A stretch of DNA of 64,000 bases from NCBI RefSeq assembly GCF_000219215.1, contig NC_015723.1:744001-808000 (forward strand). Direction: 5' to 3'. Below, piece by piece: positions 7,055 through 17,182 of the stretch (positions are counted from its first letter, which is position 1; the number at the start of each line of letters is the position of its first letter). The notes below the pieces were generated by a model. That model made no database searches. It was not told where the DNA came from and saw nothing but the letters and a program-made list of their open reading frames with translations. The stretch comes from Cupriavidus necator N-1. Its GTDB lineage: Bacteria > Pseudomonadota > Gammaproteobacteria > Burkholderiales > Burkholderiaceae. The position numbers were made by a program, and so were the translations under genes.

Positions 7055-8602
7055 ATGCATCCGCACATCCACGCGCAGCGCACGCCCGACAAACCAGCCG
7101 TCATCATGGGCAGCAGCGGCGCAGTCGTCACCTACCGCGAACTGGACGAACGCTCGAACCAGGTCGCCCATCTGTTCCGCAGCCAGGGACTGCAGCCCGG
7201 TGACCGCGTGGCGTTCATGATCGAGAATCATCCGCGCCTGTTCGAACTGTGCTGGGGCGCGCAGCGCAGCGGCATTGTCTATATCTGCCTGAGCACGCGG
7301 CTGAACGTGGCCGATGCCGCCTACATCATCAATGACAGCGGCGCGAAGCTGCTGGTCACCACGCACGCGCAGGCCGAGGTCGCGGCAGCCCTGGCCGGGC
7401 AGACGCCGGCATTGCGTGGCAGGTTGATGCTGGATGGCACCGTGCCGGGCTATGACGCGTACGAGACCGCGCTGGCGCGCTGCCCGGCAACGCGCATCGA
7501 TGACGAAGTGACCGGCGGCGACATGCTGTATTCGTCCGGCACCACGGGCCGGCCGAAGGGGGTGTATGCGCCGCCGTCGAGCGCGAATATCGAAGATCCC
7601 ACGACCCTGACCAGCCTGTGCCAGCGGCTCTATGGCTTCGATGCCGAGACGCGCTACCTGTCGCCCGCGCCGCTGTACCACGCGGCGCCGCTGCGCTACA
7701 ACATGACCGTGCAGGCGCTGGGCGGGACCGCGGTGGTGATGGAGCATTTCGATGCCGAGCACTACCTGCAGCTGGTGCAGCAGCACCGCATCACGCATAC
7801 GCAGCTGGTGCCGACGATGTTCTCGCGCATGCTCAAGCTGCCCGAGGCGCAGCGGCAGGCCTATGACGTGTCGTCGCTGCGCGTGGCGATCCACGCGGCC
7901 GCGCCGTGCCCGGTGCAGGTCAAGGAAGCCATGATCGCGTGGTGGGGACCGGTGATCTGGGAGTACTACGCAGGGACGGAAGGCAATGGCGTGACCGTGG
8001 TCAGCACGCCGGAGTGGCTGGAGCGCAAGGGCACGGTGGGCCGGGCCATGGTCGGCAAGCTGCGCATCTGCGGACCGGACGGCGCGCTGCTGCCGCCGGG
8101 CGAATCGGGCACGATCTACTTTGCCGAAGGCCGCGCCTTTGCGTACCACAATGACGAGGCCAAGACCGCGGAGTCGCGCCACCCGCAGCAGCCGGACTGG
8201 AGCACCATCGGCGATGTCGGCTACGCGGATGCGGACGGCTACCTGTACCTGACCGACCGCAAGGCCAACATGATCATCTCCGGCGGCGTCAACATCTACC
8301 CGCAGGAGGCCGAGAATCTGCTGATGACGCATCCCAAGGTGATGGACGTGGCCGTGATCGGCGTGCCCAACGAGGACTTCGGCGAAGAGGTCAAGGCCGT
8401 GGTGCAGCCGGCCGACATGGGCCAGGCCGGGCCCGAGCTGGCCGCGGAACTGATCGCGTTCTGCCGCGCCAGCCTGTCGGCCATCAAGTGCCCGCGCTCG
8501 GTCGACTTCGAGTCCGAGCTGCCGCGCCTGCCGACCGGCAAGCTGCTCAAGCGGCTACTGCGCGACCGCTACTGGGCCGGCCACGCCAACAAACTGGTGT
8601 AG
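7055..8602 (+). CDS. AMP-forming acyl-CoA synthetase (CoA ligase)
   Basis: 515 residues. Hallmarks are the phosphate loop MLYSSGTTGRPKGVYAPP, the A5 motif EYYAGTEGNGVTVVS, the hinge region YLTDRKANMIISGGVNIYP and the C-terminal catalytic lysine context LPRLPTGKLLKRLLRDRYW. Such enzymes activate a free carboxylic acid with ATP and CoA in two steps through an acyl-adenylate. GAGGAG precedes the ATG. It is divergent from two acyl-CoA dehydrogenases and upstream of a LAL regulator, so it probably supplies the first acyl-CoA of the local pathway. Substrate class cannot be decided; it resembles the FadD13/caiC-like medium or bulky acid group. Confidence 0.9.
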   Translation: MHPHIHAQRTPDKPAVIMGSSGAVVTYRELDERSNQVAHLFRSQGLQPGDRVAFMIENHPRLFELCWGAQRSGIVYICLSTRLNVADAAYIINDSGAKLLVTTHAQAEVAAALAGQTPALRGRLMLDGTVPGYDAYETALARCPATRIDDEVTGGDMLYSSGTTGRPKGVYAPPSSANIEDPTTLTSLCQRLYGFDAETRYLSPAPLYHAAPLRYNMTVQALGGTAVVMEHFDAEHYLQLVQQHRITHTQLVPTMFSRMLKLPEAQRQAYDVSSLRVAIHAAAPCPVQVKEAMIAWWGPVIWEYYAGTEGNGVTVVSTPEWLERKGTVGRAMVGKLRICGPDGALLPPGESGTIYFAEGRAFAYHNDEAKTAESRHPQQPDWSTIGDVGYADADGYLYLTDRKANMIISGGVNIYPQEAENLLMTHPKVMDVAVIGVPNEDFGEEVKAVVQPADMGQAGPELAAELIAFCRASLSAIKCPRSVDFESELPRLPTGKLLKRLLRDRYWAGHANKLV

Positions 8603-8610
8603 GCCGCTTG

Positions 8611-8643
8611 CCGCCGCCCGCATTTTCGCCAGTGCGGCGGTTT
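8611..8643 (+). terminator. Possible terminator after CoA ligase
   Basis: CCGCCGC (8611-8617) pairs perfectly with GCGGCGG (8634-8640) across a 16-base loop, followed by TTT. It begins 9 bases after the ligase stop codon. The short T run makes it moderate. A CATAAT hexamer just beyond it (8648-8653) could be the -10 of the LAL regulator promoter. Confidence 0.45.
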
Positions 8644-8756
8644 ACGTCATAATCCTCCGTTACATCACAGCCACGGCCGCCCGGCTGCATCCGCAGCGCG
8701 GGCGGCGCATCGCGCGGCCTGCAACGGCAGCGATGTGCGGGAGACGACAACAGCCA

Positions 8757-11519
8757 ATGGCAAGTATCGAGGAGACCGGACGGCGCCCGCCGCCGCCCGC
8801 CGGCGCCGCATCGCTGGCGGCCAAACTGCGTCCGCCGCTGCTGACCCCGTTCCAGGTCGAGCGCGCGGCGATCTGCGAGGCCGTGTGCGCGGCGGGCTTT
8901 GTCAAGCTTGTGCTGGTGCGCGCACCAGCGGGCTTCGGCAAGACCACGGCCATGCTCCAGTGCCGCGCGCGGCTGGAGGCCGCGGGCGGGCGCACCGCCT
9001 GGCTGACGCTGGACCGTTCGGACAATGATGCCTCGCGCTTCCTGGGTTCGGTCGAGGCTGCCATCGCGCAGGGCCTTGGCGGCGGCGGGCCCGGCCGGTC
9101 CGCGCACGGGGCGCTGGCCCAGGATCCCGGCGAGCAGGCGCTCGCGCTGATCGACCGCCTGGCCAGCCACAATGGCGCCTTCACGCTGTTCCTCGATGAT
9201 TTCGAAGCGATCCAGAATGCCGCCGTGACCGGACTGGTCTGGCAACTGGTGGAAAGCCTGCCGCCCGGCTGCCGCGTGGTGATCGGCACGCGCTGGGTGC
9301 CGGAATCCGGCCTGGGCCGCTTGCGCGCACGCGGCGAGCTGCTTGAGATCGAGCCCGCGCAACTGCGCTTTTCCGCTGGCGAAACCGCGTCCTTCCTGCG
9401 CCATGCGCGCGGATTGAAGCTGGAGCAGGCGGCCATCAGCGTGCTGCACCGGCGTACCGAGGGCTGGGCCACGGCATTGTGGCTGGCGTCGGTGGCGCTG
9501 GAGCGGCGCAGCCAGCCAGAGGGCTTTATCGCCGGCTTCTCCGGCTCCAACGCGGCGATCGCCGACTACCTGGTCGAAGACGTATTCCTGCACCTGCCCG
9601 AGCCGGTGCGTGACTTCCTGCTGCGCACGTCGATCCTGGACCAGTTGTGCGGGCCGCTGTGCGACGCCGTGTGCGAGCCCGCGACCGCTGGCAGCAGCGA
9701 CGAGATCCTGGCGTGGCTGGAGCGCGCCAACCTGTTCCTGCTGCCGCTGGAGAGCGAGCGCTATGGCGAACGTGGCTCCGGTTCGGCATCGGAACAGTGG
9801 TACCGCTATCACAGCCTCTTTTCCGGCTTCCTGCGCGGCCAGCTGGCGCAGGCCATGCCTGACGCCGTGCCGCAGCTGCACCTGTCGGCATCGCGCTGGT
9901 ATGAGTCGCAGGGGCGCCCGGTGCCCGCCATCGAGCATGCCTTCGCGGCCGGTGCGCTGGCGCGCGCGCTGCCGTTGCTGGACGGCGCCGCGGACGACCT
10001 GCTGGCGCAGGGCCGCATGCGCCTGCTGACGCGCTGGCTGGAGGCGGTGCCGGCGGAGGAACTGGCGCGCTGGCCCAAGCTGCAGATCGCACGCGTCTGG
10101 GCGGTGTCGTTCACGCGCGGCCCGGCCGAAGCCATTGCCCTGCTGCAGCAGATCCCCACCGAGGGCGCGGCCGGCGACCTGCTGGCGCATATCCGCGCGC
10201 TGCGCCACATGCTGCTGAACATGATGGACCGCTTCGACGATGCGCGCGCCTTCGCCCGCAATGAGCTGCCGCCGTTGCCGATGGGCTATGCCTTCCCCGA
10301 TGCGATCCTGGGCACGTCGATGGCGCGCCTGGCTGCAGTCGCCGGCGACTACCCGGAGGCGCGCCGGCTGCTGCAGGTGGCGCGGCACGCGGTGCGCGGC
10401 TCGGACAGCAATTTCAACAAGATCTTCTCGGAGTCGGTCGAAGGGCTGATCGACCTGCGCCAGGGGCGGCTGCAGCAGGCGCTGGCACGGTTTCGCATCG
10501 CCGCCAGCACGATGCTGCCGAACCGCTTCGGGCCCACCAACGGCAACGCCATGGCCGGCATCCTGCTGGCGGAAGGCCTGTACGAAAGCGGTGATTCCGA
10601 GCGCGCCAGCCGCCTGCTCAACGTCTACCTGCCGCTGTCGCGCGACCTCGGGCTGCCTGACCAGATCATCACCGGGCACACGGTGCTGGCCCGCATTGCC
10701 TTCGAGCGCGGCGAAGCCGACCAGGCGCATGAATGGCTGGCGCAACTGGAGGCGCTGGGGCACCACCGCGGGCTGACGCGGCTGGTGATGGCGGCAATGC
10801 TGGAGCGCGCACGGCTGGCACTGCGCCAGGGCAATGTCCACGCGGCGCAGGAGGCGATCGAACGTGCCGCCGATCCGGCGCTGTGGCGCACGCGGCCCGG
10901 GGTCAGCTCCTTTGCCAGTGATGTCGAGGACATCACCCTTGGCCGGCTGCGGCTGGACCTGTATGCGCGCCCGGGCACGCCGGTGCGCGAGGCCATCGAG
11001 CGCGAGCTGGCGGCTGCCGCGGGCAACCAGCTGATGCGCCGCGCGCTCAAGCTGCGCATCCTGCTGGCGCAGGCGTGCCAGCGCACTGGTGACGGCGCGC
11101 ACGCGCTGGTGGTGATGGGCGAGGCGCTGCGTTTCGGCGCTGCCGAAGGCTTTGTCCGCATCTTTGCCGACGAGGGCGACGATGTGCGCAGGCTGGTGGC
11201 CGATGCCTGCTCGCGCCAGTCGGCCAGCCTGCCTGCTCCCTACGTGGAAAAGCTGCTGCAGGCTTGCGGCCAGGCCGGGGGCGAGCAGGCCGCCGGTGCG
11301 GGCCGGCCGGCACCGGCCGCACTGGTTGAGCCGCTGACGCCCAAGGAGCAGAAGGTGCTGCAGCTGCTGGCCGAGGGCTATTCCAATGTGGCCATGGCCG
11401 AGCGGCTGTTCGTGTCCGAAACCACGGTGCGCACGCACCTGCGCAATATCAGCGCCAAGCTGCACGCCAGCAACCGCACCCAGGCAGTGGCCATCGCGCG
11501 CCAGCTCGGGCTGCTCTGA
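8757..11519 (+). CDS. LAL / MalT-type LuxR-family transcriptional regulator
   Basis: 920 residues from ATG 8757; an in-frame ATG at 8733 would add eight. Domains in order: an ATPase of the STAND class with Walker A APAGFGKTT at residues 57-65 and a Walker-B-like FTLFLDDFEAI, a long helical TPR-like middle (about 350-800), and a C-terminal LuxR helix-turn-helix (PLTPKEQKVLQLLAEGYSN ... SETTVRTHLRNI) in the last 65 residues. Proteins of this class (MalT, AlkS, AcoK) are ATP-dependent activators switched on by a small ligand. It sits in the middle of the acyl-CoA catabolic genes. It is the best candidate to bind the repeated 16-bp palindromes, and its ligand may be a pathway acid or acyl-CoA. 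Confidence 0.9.
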   Translation: MASIEETGRRPPPPAGAASLAAKLRPPLLTPFQVERAAICEAVCAAGFVKLVLVRAPAGFGKTTAMLQCRARLEAAGGRTAWLTLDRSDNDASRFLGSVEAAIAQGLGGGGPGRSAHGALAQDPGEQALALIDRLASHNGAFTLFLDDFEAIQNAAVTGLVWQLVESLPPGCRVVIGTRWVPESGLGRLRARGELLEIEPAQLRFSAGETASFLRHARGLKLEQAAISVLHRRTEGWATALWLASVALERRSQPEGFIAGFSGSNAAIADYLVEDVFLHLPEPVRDFLLRTSILDQLCGPLCDAVCEPATAGSSDEILAWLERANLFLLPLESERYGERGSGSASEQWYRYHSLFSGFLRGQLAQAMPDAVPQLHLSASRWYESQGRPVPAIEHAFAAGALARALPLLDGAADDLLAQGRMRLLTRWLEAVPAEELARWPKLQIARVWAVSFTRGPAEAIALLQQIPTEGAAGDLLAHIRALRHMLLNMMDRFDDARAFARNELPPLPMGYAFPDAILGTSMARLAAVAGDYPEARRLLQVARHAVRGSDSNFNKIFSESVEGLIDLRQGRLQQALARFRIAASTMLPNRFGPTNGNAMAGILLAEGLYESGDSERASRLLNVYLPLSRDLGLPDQIITGHTVLARIAFERGEADQAHEWLAQLEALGHHRGLTRLVMAAMLERARLALRQGNVHAAQEAIERAADPALWRTRPGVSSFASDVEDITLGRLRLDLYARPGTPVREAIERELAAAAGNQLMRRALKLRILLAQACQRTGDGAHALVVMGEALRFGAAEGFVRIFADEGDDVRRLVADACSRQSASLPAPYVEKLLQACGQAGGEQAAGAGRPAPAALVEPLTPKEQKVLQLLAEGYSNVAMAERLFVSETTVRTHLRNISAKLHASNRTQAVAIARQLGLL

Positions 11520-11558
11520 GGCCGCGCCGCAGCCGAAGGCTGCGCGCGCGGTTGCGGC

Positions 11559-12230
11559 TCAGATGCCCATGAACTCCGTGAATTCGTCCAGCGGCGCGCG
11601 CACGGCGCGCAGCTGGTTGGCGGGCGCCTCGGGGTCTTCGTAGCCGATCGCCATGCCGGTGAACAGCATCCGTTCGGCCGGCAGCGACAGGAACTTGCCG
11701 ATGGTCTGCGGGTACATCGCCCAGCATTCCTGCGCGCAGCTGTCCAGCCCTTCTTCACGCAGCAGCAGCATCACCGTCTGCAGGTACATGCCCAGGTCCG
11801 ACCATTGCGGCGGACCCATGCGGCGGTCCACGGTGCAGAACAGCGCCAGCGGCGCGCCGAAGAAGGTGAAGTTGTTGGCAAACTGCGCCAGCCGCCGCGC
11901 CTTGTCCTCGCGCGGGATGCCGAGGTAGTGGTAGAGCGCCTCGCCCACCTGGAAGCGGCGGTCGCGATAGGGCGAGACCAGCTCGCGCGGGTAGATGTCG
12001 TATTCGCGCTCGTCACCCGCGGGCGCCTGGGCGATGCGCTCGCGCATGATGGCGCGCAGCCCCTCCAGGGCCTCGCCGCCGACGACATGGATATGCCAGG
12101 GCTGCAGGTTGCCCCCGGAGGGGGCGCGCGCGGCGGCGTCGAGCACGCGGCGGATGGTGTCGGGCGCAACGGCCCGGGGCAGGAAGCCGCGGACGGACTT
12201 GCGGCTGGCGACGGCTTGGCTGACGTTCAT
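11559..12230 (-). CDS. Nitroreductase-family flavoprotein
   Basis: 223 residues, normal family length. The N-terminus VSQAVASRKSVRGFLPRAV and DAAARAPSGGNLQPWHIHVV are the FMN-binding signatures; GIGYEDPEAP-type text near the C-terminus (AIGYEDPEAPANQLRA) is also typical. Such FMN enzymes use NAD(P)H to reduce nitro, quinone or enoyl-type acceptors. It follows the enoyl-CoA hydratase by 34 bases on the same strand, so it belongs to that operon and may act on a pathway intermediate. Its convergent neighbour is the LAL regulator; the 39-base gap holds a GC-rich hairpin (11528-11544). Confidence 0.88.
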   Translation of the reverse strand: MNVSQAVASRKSVRGFLPRAVAPDTIRRVLDAAARAPSGGNLQPWHIHVVGGEALEGLRAIMRERIAQAPAGDEREYDIYPRELVSPYRDRRFQVGEALYHYLGIPREDKARRLAQFANNFTFFGAPLALFCTVDRRMGPPQWSDLGMYLQTVMLLLREEGLDSCAQECWAMYPQTIGKFLSLPAERMLFTGMAIGYEDPEAPANQLRAVRAPLDEFTEFMGI

Positions 12231-12264
12231 GCGAATTCCGGAAAGGTTGATCGACGGGCGCGCT

Positions 12265-13140
12265 TCAGATGAAGGGCGGCTCGCTGGTCCAGTCGAAGAA
12301 GTCCGGCATGTCGTGCGACACGGTTTCCGGGAAGGCGGCGGGACGCTTCTCCAGGAAGGCGCTGACGCCTTCCTTCACGTCGGCGGAGCGCCCGCGCGAT
12401 TGGATCGCGCGGCTGTCGAGCTTGTGCGCTTCCATCGGGTGGCTGGCGCCGGCCATGCGCCAGATCAGCTGGCGCGAGATCGCCACCGAGACTGGCGCGG
12501 CATTGGCGGCGATCTCGCGGGCAATGGCCTGGGCGGCAGGCAGCAGGTCCTCGGGCGCGTGCAGTGAGCGCACCAGGCCACGTTCATGCGCTTCCTGGGC
12601 GGAGAACACGCGGCCGGTATAGCACCATTCCAGCGCGGTCGAGATGCCGACCACGCGCGACAGGAACCACGACGACGCCGCTTCCGGCGTGATACCCCGG
12701 CGCGCAAAGACAAAGCCGAACTTGGCGTCGGTCGATGCCAGCCGGATATCCATCGGCAGCTGCATGGTCACGCCCACGCCTACCGCGGCGCCGTTGACCG
12801 CGGCGATCACCGGCTTGAGGCTGCGGAAGATGCGCAGCGACACGCGCCCGCCGCCGTCGCGGTGCGCGGTATCGGGGCTGGCGCCATAGCGCTTCTCGAA
12901 GTCGAAGGTGGCGCTGCCGCCGGACAGGTCGGCGCCGGCGCAGAAGGCGCGGCCCGAGCCGGTGACGATGACGGCGCGCACGTTGTCGTCGGCATCGGTG
13001 GCGTCGAACGCGGCGATCAGCTCATGCATCATCTGCGCGGTGAACGCATTGAGCTGGTCCGGGCGGTGCAGGGTGATGGTGGCGACACCGTCTTCAACGG
13101 CGTAGCGCAGGGTTTCGAACGAAGGCGTGGCTTGCGTCAT
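12265..13140 (-). CDS. Enoyl-CoA hydratase / isomerase (crotonase family)
   Basis: 291 residues. The crotonase fold is visible as ATITLHRPDQLNAFTAQMMHELIAAF, the oxyanion-hole loop GSGRAFCAGADLSGGSATF and the second loop VIAAVNGAAVGVGVTMQLPMDIRLAS, followed by KFGFVFARRGITPEAASSWFLSRVVG with a glutamate near the usual catalytic position. It would hydrate 2-enoyl-CoA esters made by the acyl-CoA dehydrogenases. First gene of a two-gene operon with the nitroreductase. Its promoter region is shared with the divergent nitronate-monooxygenase-like gene and contains palindrome copy C. The exact substrate is unknown. Confidence 0.9.
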   Translation of the reverse strand: MTQATPSFETLRYAVEDGVATITLHRPDQLNAFTAQMMHELIAAFDATDADDNVRAVIVTGSGRAFCAGADLSGGSATFDFEKRYGASPDTAHRDGGGRVSLRIFRSLKPVIAAVNGAAVGVGVTMQLPMDIRLASTDAKFGFVFARRGITPEAASSWFLSRVVGISTALEWCYTGRVFSAQEAHERGLVRSLHAPEDLLPAAQAIAREIAANAAPVSVAISRQLIWRMAGASHPMEAHKLDSRAIQSRGRSADVKEGVSAFLEKRPAAFPETVSHDMPDFFDWTSEPPFI

Positions 13141-13234
13141 GAGGGCTCCTGCCGGGAAAAGGGGGAGGGGTGCCGGGGTGGGGAAGACGGCACGGGAGAT
13201 CGCCCAACACTAGTGCAGAATGCGCCGCCCGCAA

Positions 13235-13250
13235 TCGTCGCTTCCGACGA
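13235..13250. promoter_or_regulatory. 16-bp palindrome, copy C (between divergent operons)
   Basis: TCGTCG-CTTC-CGACGA, identical to copies B and D. It lies between the hydratase start (13140, minus) and the flavoprotein start (13369, plus). -10-like hexamers are found on both sides at matching distance: TAGTGT on the minus strand (13207-13212) and TAGACT on the plus strand (13274-13279). A single site could therefore serve both promoters. Confidence 0.7.
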
Positions 13251-13326
13251 GGCCGGAAATCGGTGCTCGGTCGTAGACTGACGGGGATCAAGCGGCAGGA
13301 CCGGCACACCCACGACCATACCGTAA

Positions 13327-14340
<1,014 letters not shown>

Positions 14341-14344
14341 CGCC

Positions 14345-14815
14345 ATGGCCGAGGCCGAGATCGAGGCGGCGATGACCCAGGCCATCGCCGAGCCGGGCGA
14401 AGCTGCCGGCGGGGACGTGCCGGAGGGCTTCGCCCCGCTGCGCCGCCTGAGCGGCTACATGGCGGGCTTCGGCCAGCTCTACCTGCATGCCGGGCGCCGC
14501 ACGCTGGCGGTGCGGATCGACGAGAGTCACCTGAACAACCTGGGCATCCCGCACGGCGGCATGCTGGCGACGCTGGCCGATACCGCCATCGGCATGATGA
14601 TGTCGCTGGAAACCGGGCGCTCCAAAAGCGCGGTGACCGTCAACCTGAGCCTGGACTACCTGGATTCCGCGCGCCAGGGCGACTGGGTCGAGGCCCGCGT
14701 GGAGTTCGACAAGCTCGGCTCGCGCCTGCGCTACGGCACCTGCCGGCTGGTCAGCGGCGAGCGCTGCCTGCTGCGCGCGACCGCCATCTTTGCAGTGCTG
14801 GCGCCGCGCACCTGA
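14345..14815 (+). CDS. PaaI-type hotdog thioesterase
   Basis: 156 residues from ATG 14345; an in-frame TTG at 14333 would overlap the preceding gene. The hotdog fold signature LNNLGIPHGGMLATLADTAIGMMM carries the conserved HGG and an acidic residue on the long helix, followed by TVNLSLDYLDSARQGDWVEARVEF. These enzymes hydrolyse acyl- or aryl-CoA and may recycle CoA from dead-end intermediates. It is the second gene of the operon beginning at 13369. Confidence 0.87.
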   Translation: MAEAEIEAAMTQAIAEPGEAAGGDVPEGFAPLRRLSGYMAGFGQLYLHAGRRTLAVRIDESHLNNLGIPHGGMLATLADTAIGMMMSLETGRSKSAVTVNLSLDYLDSARQGDWVEARVEFDKLGSRLRYGTCRLVSGERCLLRATAIFAVLAPRT

Positions 14816-14830
14816 GGCCTGCGGCAAACT

Positions 14831-14846
14831 TCGTCGCTTCCGACGA
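14831..14846. promoter_or_regulatory. 16-bp palindrome, copy D (thiolase promoter)
   Basis: TCGTCG-CTTC-CGACGA, identical to copies B and C, starting 16 bases after the thioesterase stop and 116 bp before the thiolase start. AACAAT at 14869-14874 is centred 33 bp downstream, matching the -10 spacing at the other copies. It implies the thiolase has its own promoter. Confidence 0.7.
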
Positions 14847-14961
14847 CGCTTGCCGCCACCCGCGGCGCAACAATGCAAAGCGACACTGCCGGCGCCAGAT
14901 GCCGGCACTCCGGACAACACCATGGCTGCCCCGGCAGCCTGCACCGAACCAAGGAGATCAC

Positions 14962-16137
14962 ATGGCAGAGGCATATATCGTTGCGGCGGTCCGTACTGCC
15001 GGTGGCCGCAAGGGCGGCAAGCTGTCGGGCTGGCATCCGGCCGACCTGGCCGCGCAGGTGCTGGACGCACTGGTGGAACGCACCGGCGCCGACCCGGCGC
15101 TGGTCGAAGACGTCATCATGGGCTGCGTGAGCCAGGTCGGCGAGCAGGCCGGCAACGTGGCGCGCAATGCCATCCTGGCCTCGCGCCTGCCTGAAAGCGT
15201 GCCCGGCACCTCGGTGGACCGCCAGTGCGGTTCGTCGCAGCAGGCACTGCACTTTGCCGCGCAGGCAGTGATGTCGGGCGCGATGGACATCGTCATCGCC
15301 GCCGGCGTGGAAAGCATGACGCGCGTGCCGATGGGCCTGTCGTCTCAGCTGCCGGCCAAGAACGGTTTCGGCGTGCCCAAGAGCCCCGGTGTCGAGGCGC
15401 GCTACCCCGGCGTGCAGTTCAGCCAGTTCACCGGCGCCGAAATGATCGCGCGCAAGTATGACCTGTCGCGCGAGCAGCTGGATGCCTACGCACTGCAGAG
15501 CCACCAGCGCGCCATCGCCGCCACCAAGGCGGGCCGCTTCACTGCCGAAATCCTGCCGGTGGAAGTGCGCACGGCTGACGGTGCCAACGGCGAAATGCAC
15601 ACCACTGACGAAGGCATCCGCTATGACGCCACGCTAGAAAGCATCGGCAGCGTCAAGCTGATCGCCGAAGGCGGCCGCGTGACGGCTGCCTCCGCCAGCC
15701 AGATCTGCGACGGCGCCGCCGGCCTGATGGTGGTCAACGAGGCCGGACTGAAGAAGCTCGGCGTCAAGCCGCTGGCGCGCGTGCACACCATGACGGTGAT
15801 CGGCCATGATCCGGTCGTGATGCTGGAAGCGCCGCTGCCGGCCACGGAAGTCGCGCTGAAGAAGGCGGGCCTGCGCATCGGCGATATCGACCTGTTCGAA
15901 GTCAACGAAGCCTTCGCCCCGGTGCCGCTGGCCTGGCTGAAGGCCACCGGAGCCGATCCGGAGCGCCTGAACGTGCATGGCGGCGCGATCGCGCTGGGCC
16001 ATCCGCTGGGCGGCTCGGGCGCCAAGCTGATGACCACGCTGGTGCATGCGCTGCATACGCACGGCAAGCGCTACGGCCTGCAGACGATGTGCGAAGGCGG
16101 CGGGCTCGCCAACGTGACCATCGTCGAGCGTCTGTAA
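14962..16137 (+). CDS. Acetyl-CoA acetyltransferase (thiolase)
   Basis: 391 residues, standard thiolase length, preceded by AAGGAG. The nucleophilic cysteine is C89 in DRQCGSSQQALHFAA. The catalytic histidine lies in GGAIALGHPLGGSGAK, with a second cysteine in MCEGGGLANVTIVERL, and NEAFAPV is also present. It would cleave a 3-oxoacyl-CoA with CoA to release acetyl-CoA, the last step of a beta-oxidation-like route. No 3-hydroxyacyl-CoA dehydrogenase, needed between hydratase and thiolase, is encoded nearby. The sequence resembles the degradative steroid/lipid thiolase group rather than the phaA type, but this is a judgement by eye. Confidence 0.92.
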   Translation: MAEAYIVAAVRTAGGRKGGKLSGWHPADLAAQVLDALVERTGADPALVEDVIMGCVSQVGEQAGNVARNAILASRLPESVPGTSVDRQCGSSQQALHFAAQAVMSGAMDIVIAAGVESMTRVPMGLSSQLPAKNGFGVPKSPGVEARYPGVQFSQFTGAEMIARKYDLSREQLDAYALQSHQRAIAATKAGRFTAEILPVEVRTADGANGEMHTTDEGIRYDATLESIGSVKLIAEGGRVTAASASQICDGAAGLMVVNEAGLKKLGVKPLARVHTMTVIGHDPVVMLEAPLPATEVALKKAGLRIGDIDLFEVNEAFAPVPLAWLKATGADPERLNVHGGAIALGHPLGGSGAKLMTTLVHALHTHGKRYGLQTMCEGGGLANVTIVERL

Positions 16138-16260
16138 AGCTGTAGCAGCCGGGGCGTGCCGCGCAGGGATGCCGCGCGAGGATTGCTGCAGCAAGAGGTA
16201 GTAAAGGGAGAAGGACCGGCGGCGCGGGCATGTCAGAGTGCCCGCGCCAGCAGCTGGAAC

Positions 16261-16290
16261 AAAAAGGGCCGCGATATTGCGGCCTTTCTT
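16261..16290. terminator. Bidirectional intrinsic terminator
   Basis: AAAAAGGGCCGC-GATATT-GCGGCCTTTCTT: a GC stem flanked by A residues on one side and T residues on the other. It lies between the convergent thiolase (ends 16137) and phosphatase (ends 16310) genes and can stop both. Confidence 0.85.
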
Positions 16291-16309
16291 GTTTGCGGTG
16301 TGTCGCGCG

Positions 16310-16984
16310 TCAGGCGAACGTCACTGCGCTGCGCCGGTCGGCGCGTTCCAGGTGCGGCACGTTGTTGAAGCTCAGCAGCCGCTGCACGCCGCGGCCGACG
16401 ATGATCTCGCAGAACGCCGTGTTGCGGAATTGCAGGTTCATCTCGATGGCGGCCTGGGCCGGTGCGCCAAGCAGGTCGGCCGTGGCGCGGCCGATGGCGC
16501 CACCGGAGCTCACCACCAGGATGGCATCCTCGCGCGTCGTGCCTTCGCTCGCGTGCGCCAGGGCGCCGGCAATGCGGGCGCCGAAATCGGCCCAGCTCTC
16601 GGGCATGTCGGCCAGCCCGTCCTGGGTCCATGCGGCGTAGGCCGCGCGGAAGGTGCGCCAGTAATCGTTGTAGTCGCCGTTCTGGTGCGCGCGGTGGTCG
16701 GCGCCGCCGGTGTGGCAACGGTACAGCGCCTCGCCGTCGTATTCGTTCAGGCCCGGGTGCGAGACGATCGCTGCCTGCGGCTGACCCATGCCGGCCAGGA
16801 TCTCGCTGGCGGTGTCCTGCTGCCGCACTAGCGTGCCGGCTACCACGCGGCTGAAGCTGACGCCGCGCTCCTGGAAATACTCGCCCAGCCAGCGCGCCTG
16901 CTGGCGGCCGGTCGGCGACAGGCAATCGTAGTTGGCGGCGCCAAACGAGGCTTGTCCGTGCCGGACGAGGAAAAGCGTGGCCAT
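16310..16984 (-). CDS. Histidine phosphatase family protein
   Basis: 224 residues from ATG 16984. The N-terminal MATLFLVRHGQASFG contains the catalytic RHG. LVRQQDTASEIL and NEYDGEALYR follow, and the second histidine region appears as LVVSSGGAIGR, where the usual SHGG histidine is replaced by serine. That replacement may reduce or change phosphatase activity. Members hydrolyse phosphomonoesters or are phosphoglycerate-mutase-like. It stands at the edge of the acyl-CoA island; no functional link is evident. Confidence 0.82.
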   Translation of the reverse strand: MATLFLVRHGQASFGAANYDCLSPTGRQQARWLGEYFQERGVSFSRVVAGTLVRQQDTASEILAGMGQPQAAIVSHPGLNEYDGEALYRCHTGGADHRAHQNGDYNDYWRTFRAAYAAWTQDGLADMPESWADFGARIAGALAHASEGTTREDAILVVSSGGAIGRATADLLGAPAQAAIEMNLQFRNTAFCEIIVGRGVQRLLSFNNVPHLERADRRSAVTFA

Positions 16985-17182
16985 GAGCGGTCCCGGTGAA
17001 CGTTGATGCGGATAGGGCTGCGCCCGGCGCGCCGTTTTGCGGCAGGCCGGGGGCGCCGGGCACGGGGCCCGGCGTGGGCACATTCTAGGGAGGTCCGGCG
17101 CGCCAGCCAAGCAAGCGCTGCGCAATTCATGGCAGCCATGGCCTGGCTGCATTACCGCGGGTGGCGTGGGCCGGTGGTGTGC

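Noticed and set aside
5648..8332. An 894-codon frame on the minus strand spanning the second dehydrogenase and the CoA ligase.
   Set aside because: Only the last 383 codons are a protein; the rest is the antisense of the ligase gene in GC-rich DNA. The GTG at 6799 has a ribosome-binding site.
8547..11465. A 972-codon frame antisense to the LAL regulator.
   Set aside because: It is rich in Arg, Gln, His and Ala with no domain pattern, as expected for the shadow of a high-GC gene.
11528..11544. CGCAGCC-GAA-GGCTGCG as a terminator between the LAL and nitroreductase genes.
   Set aside because: The stem is good but no T run follows on either strand, so it is mentioned only with the nitroreductase.
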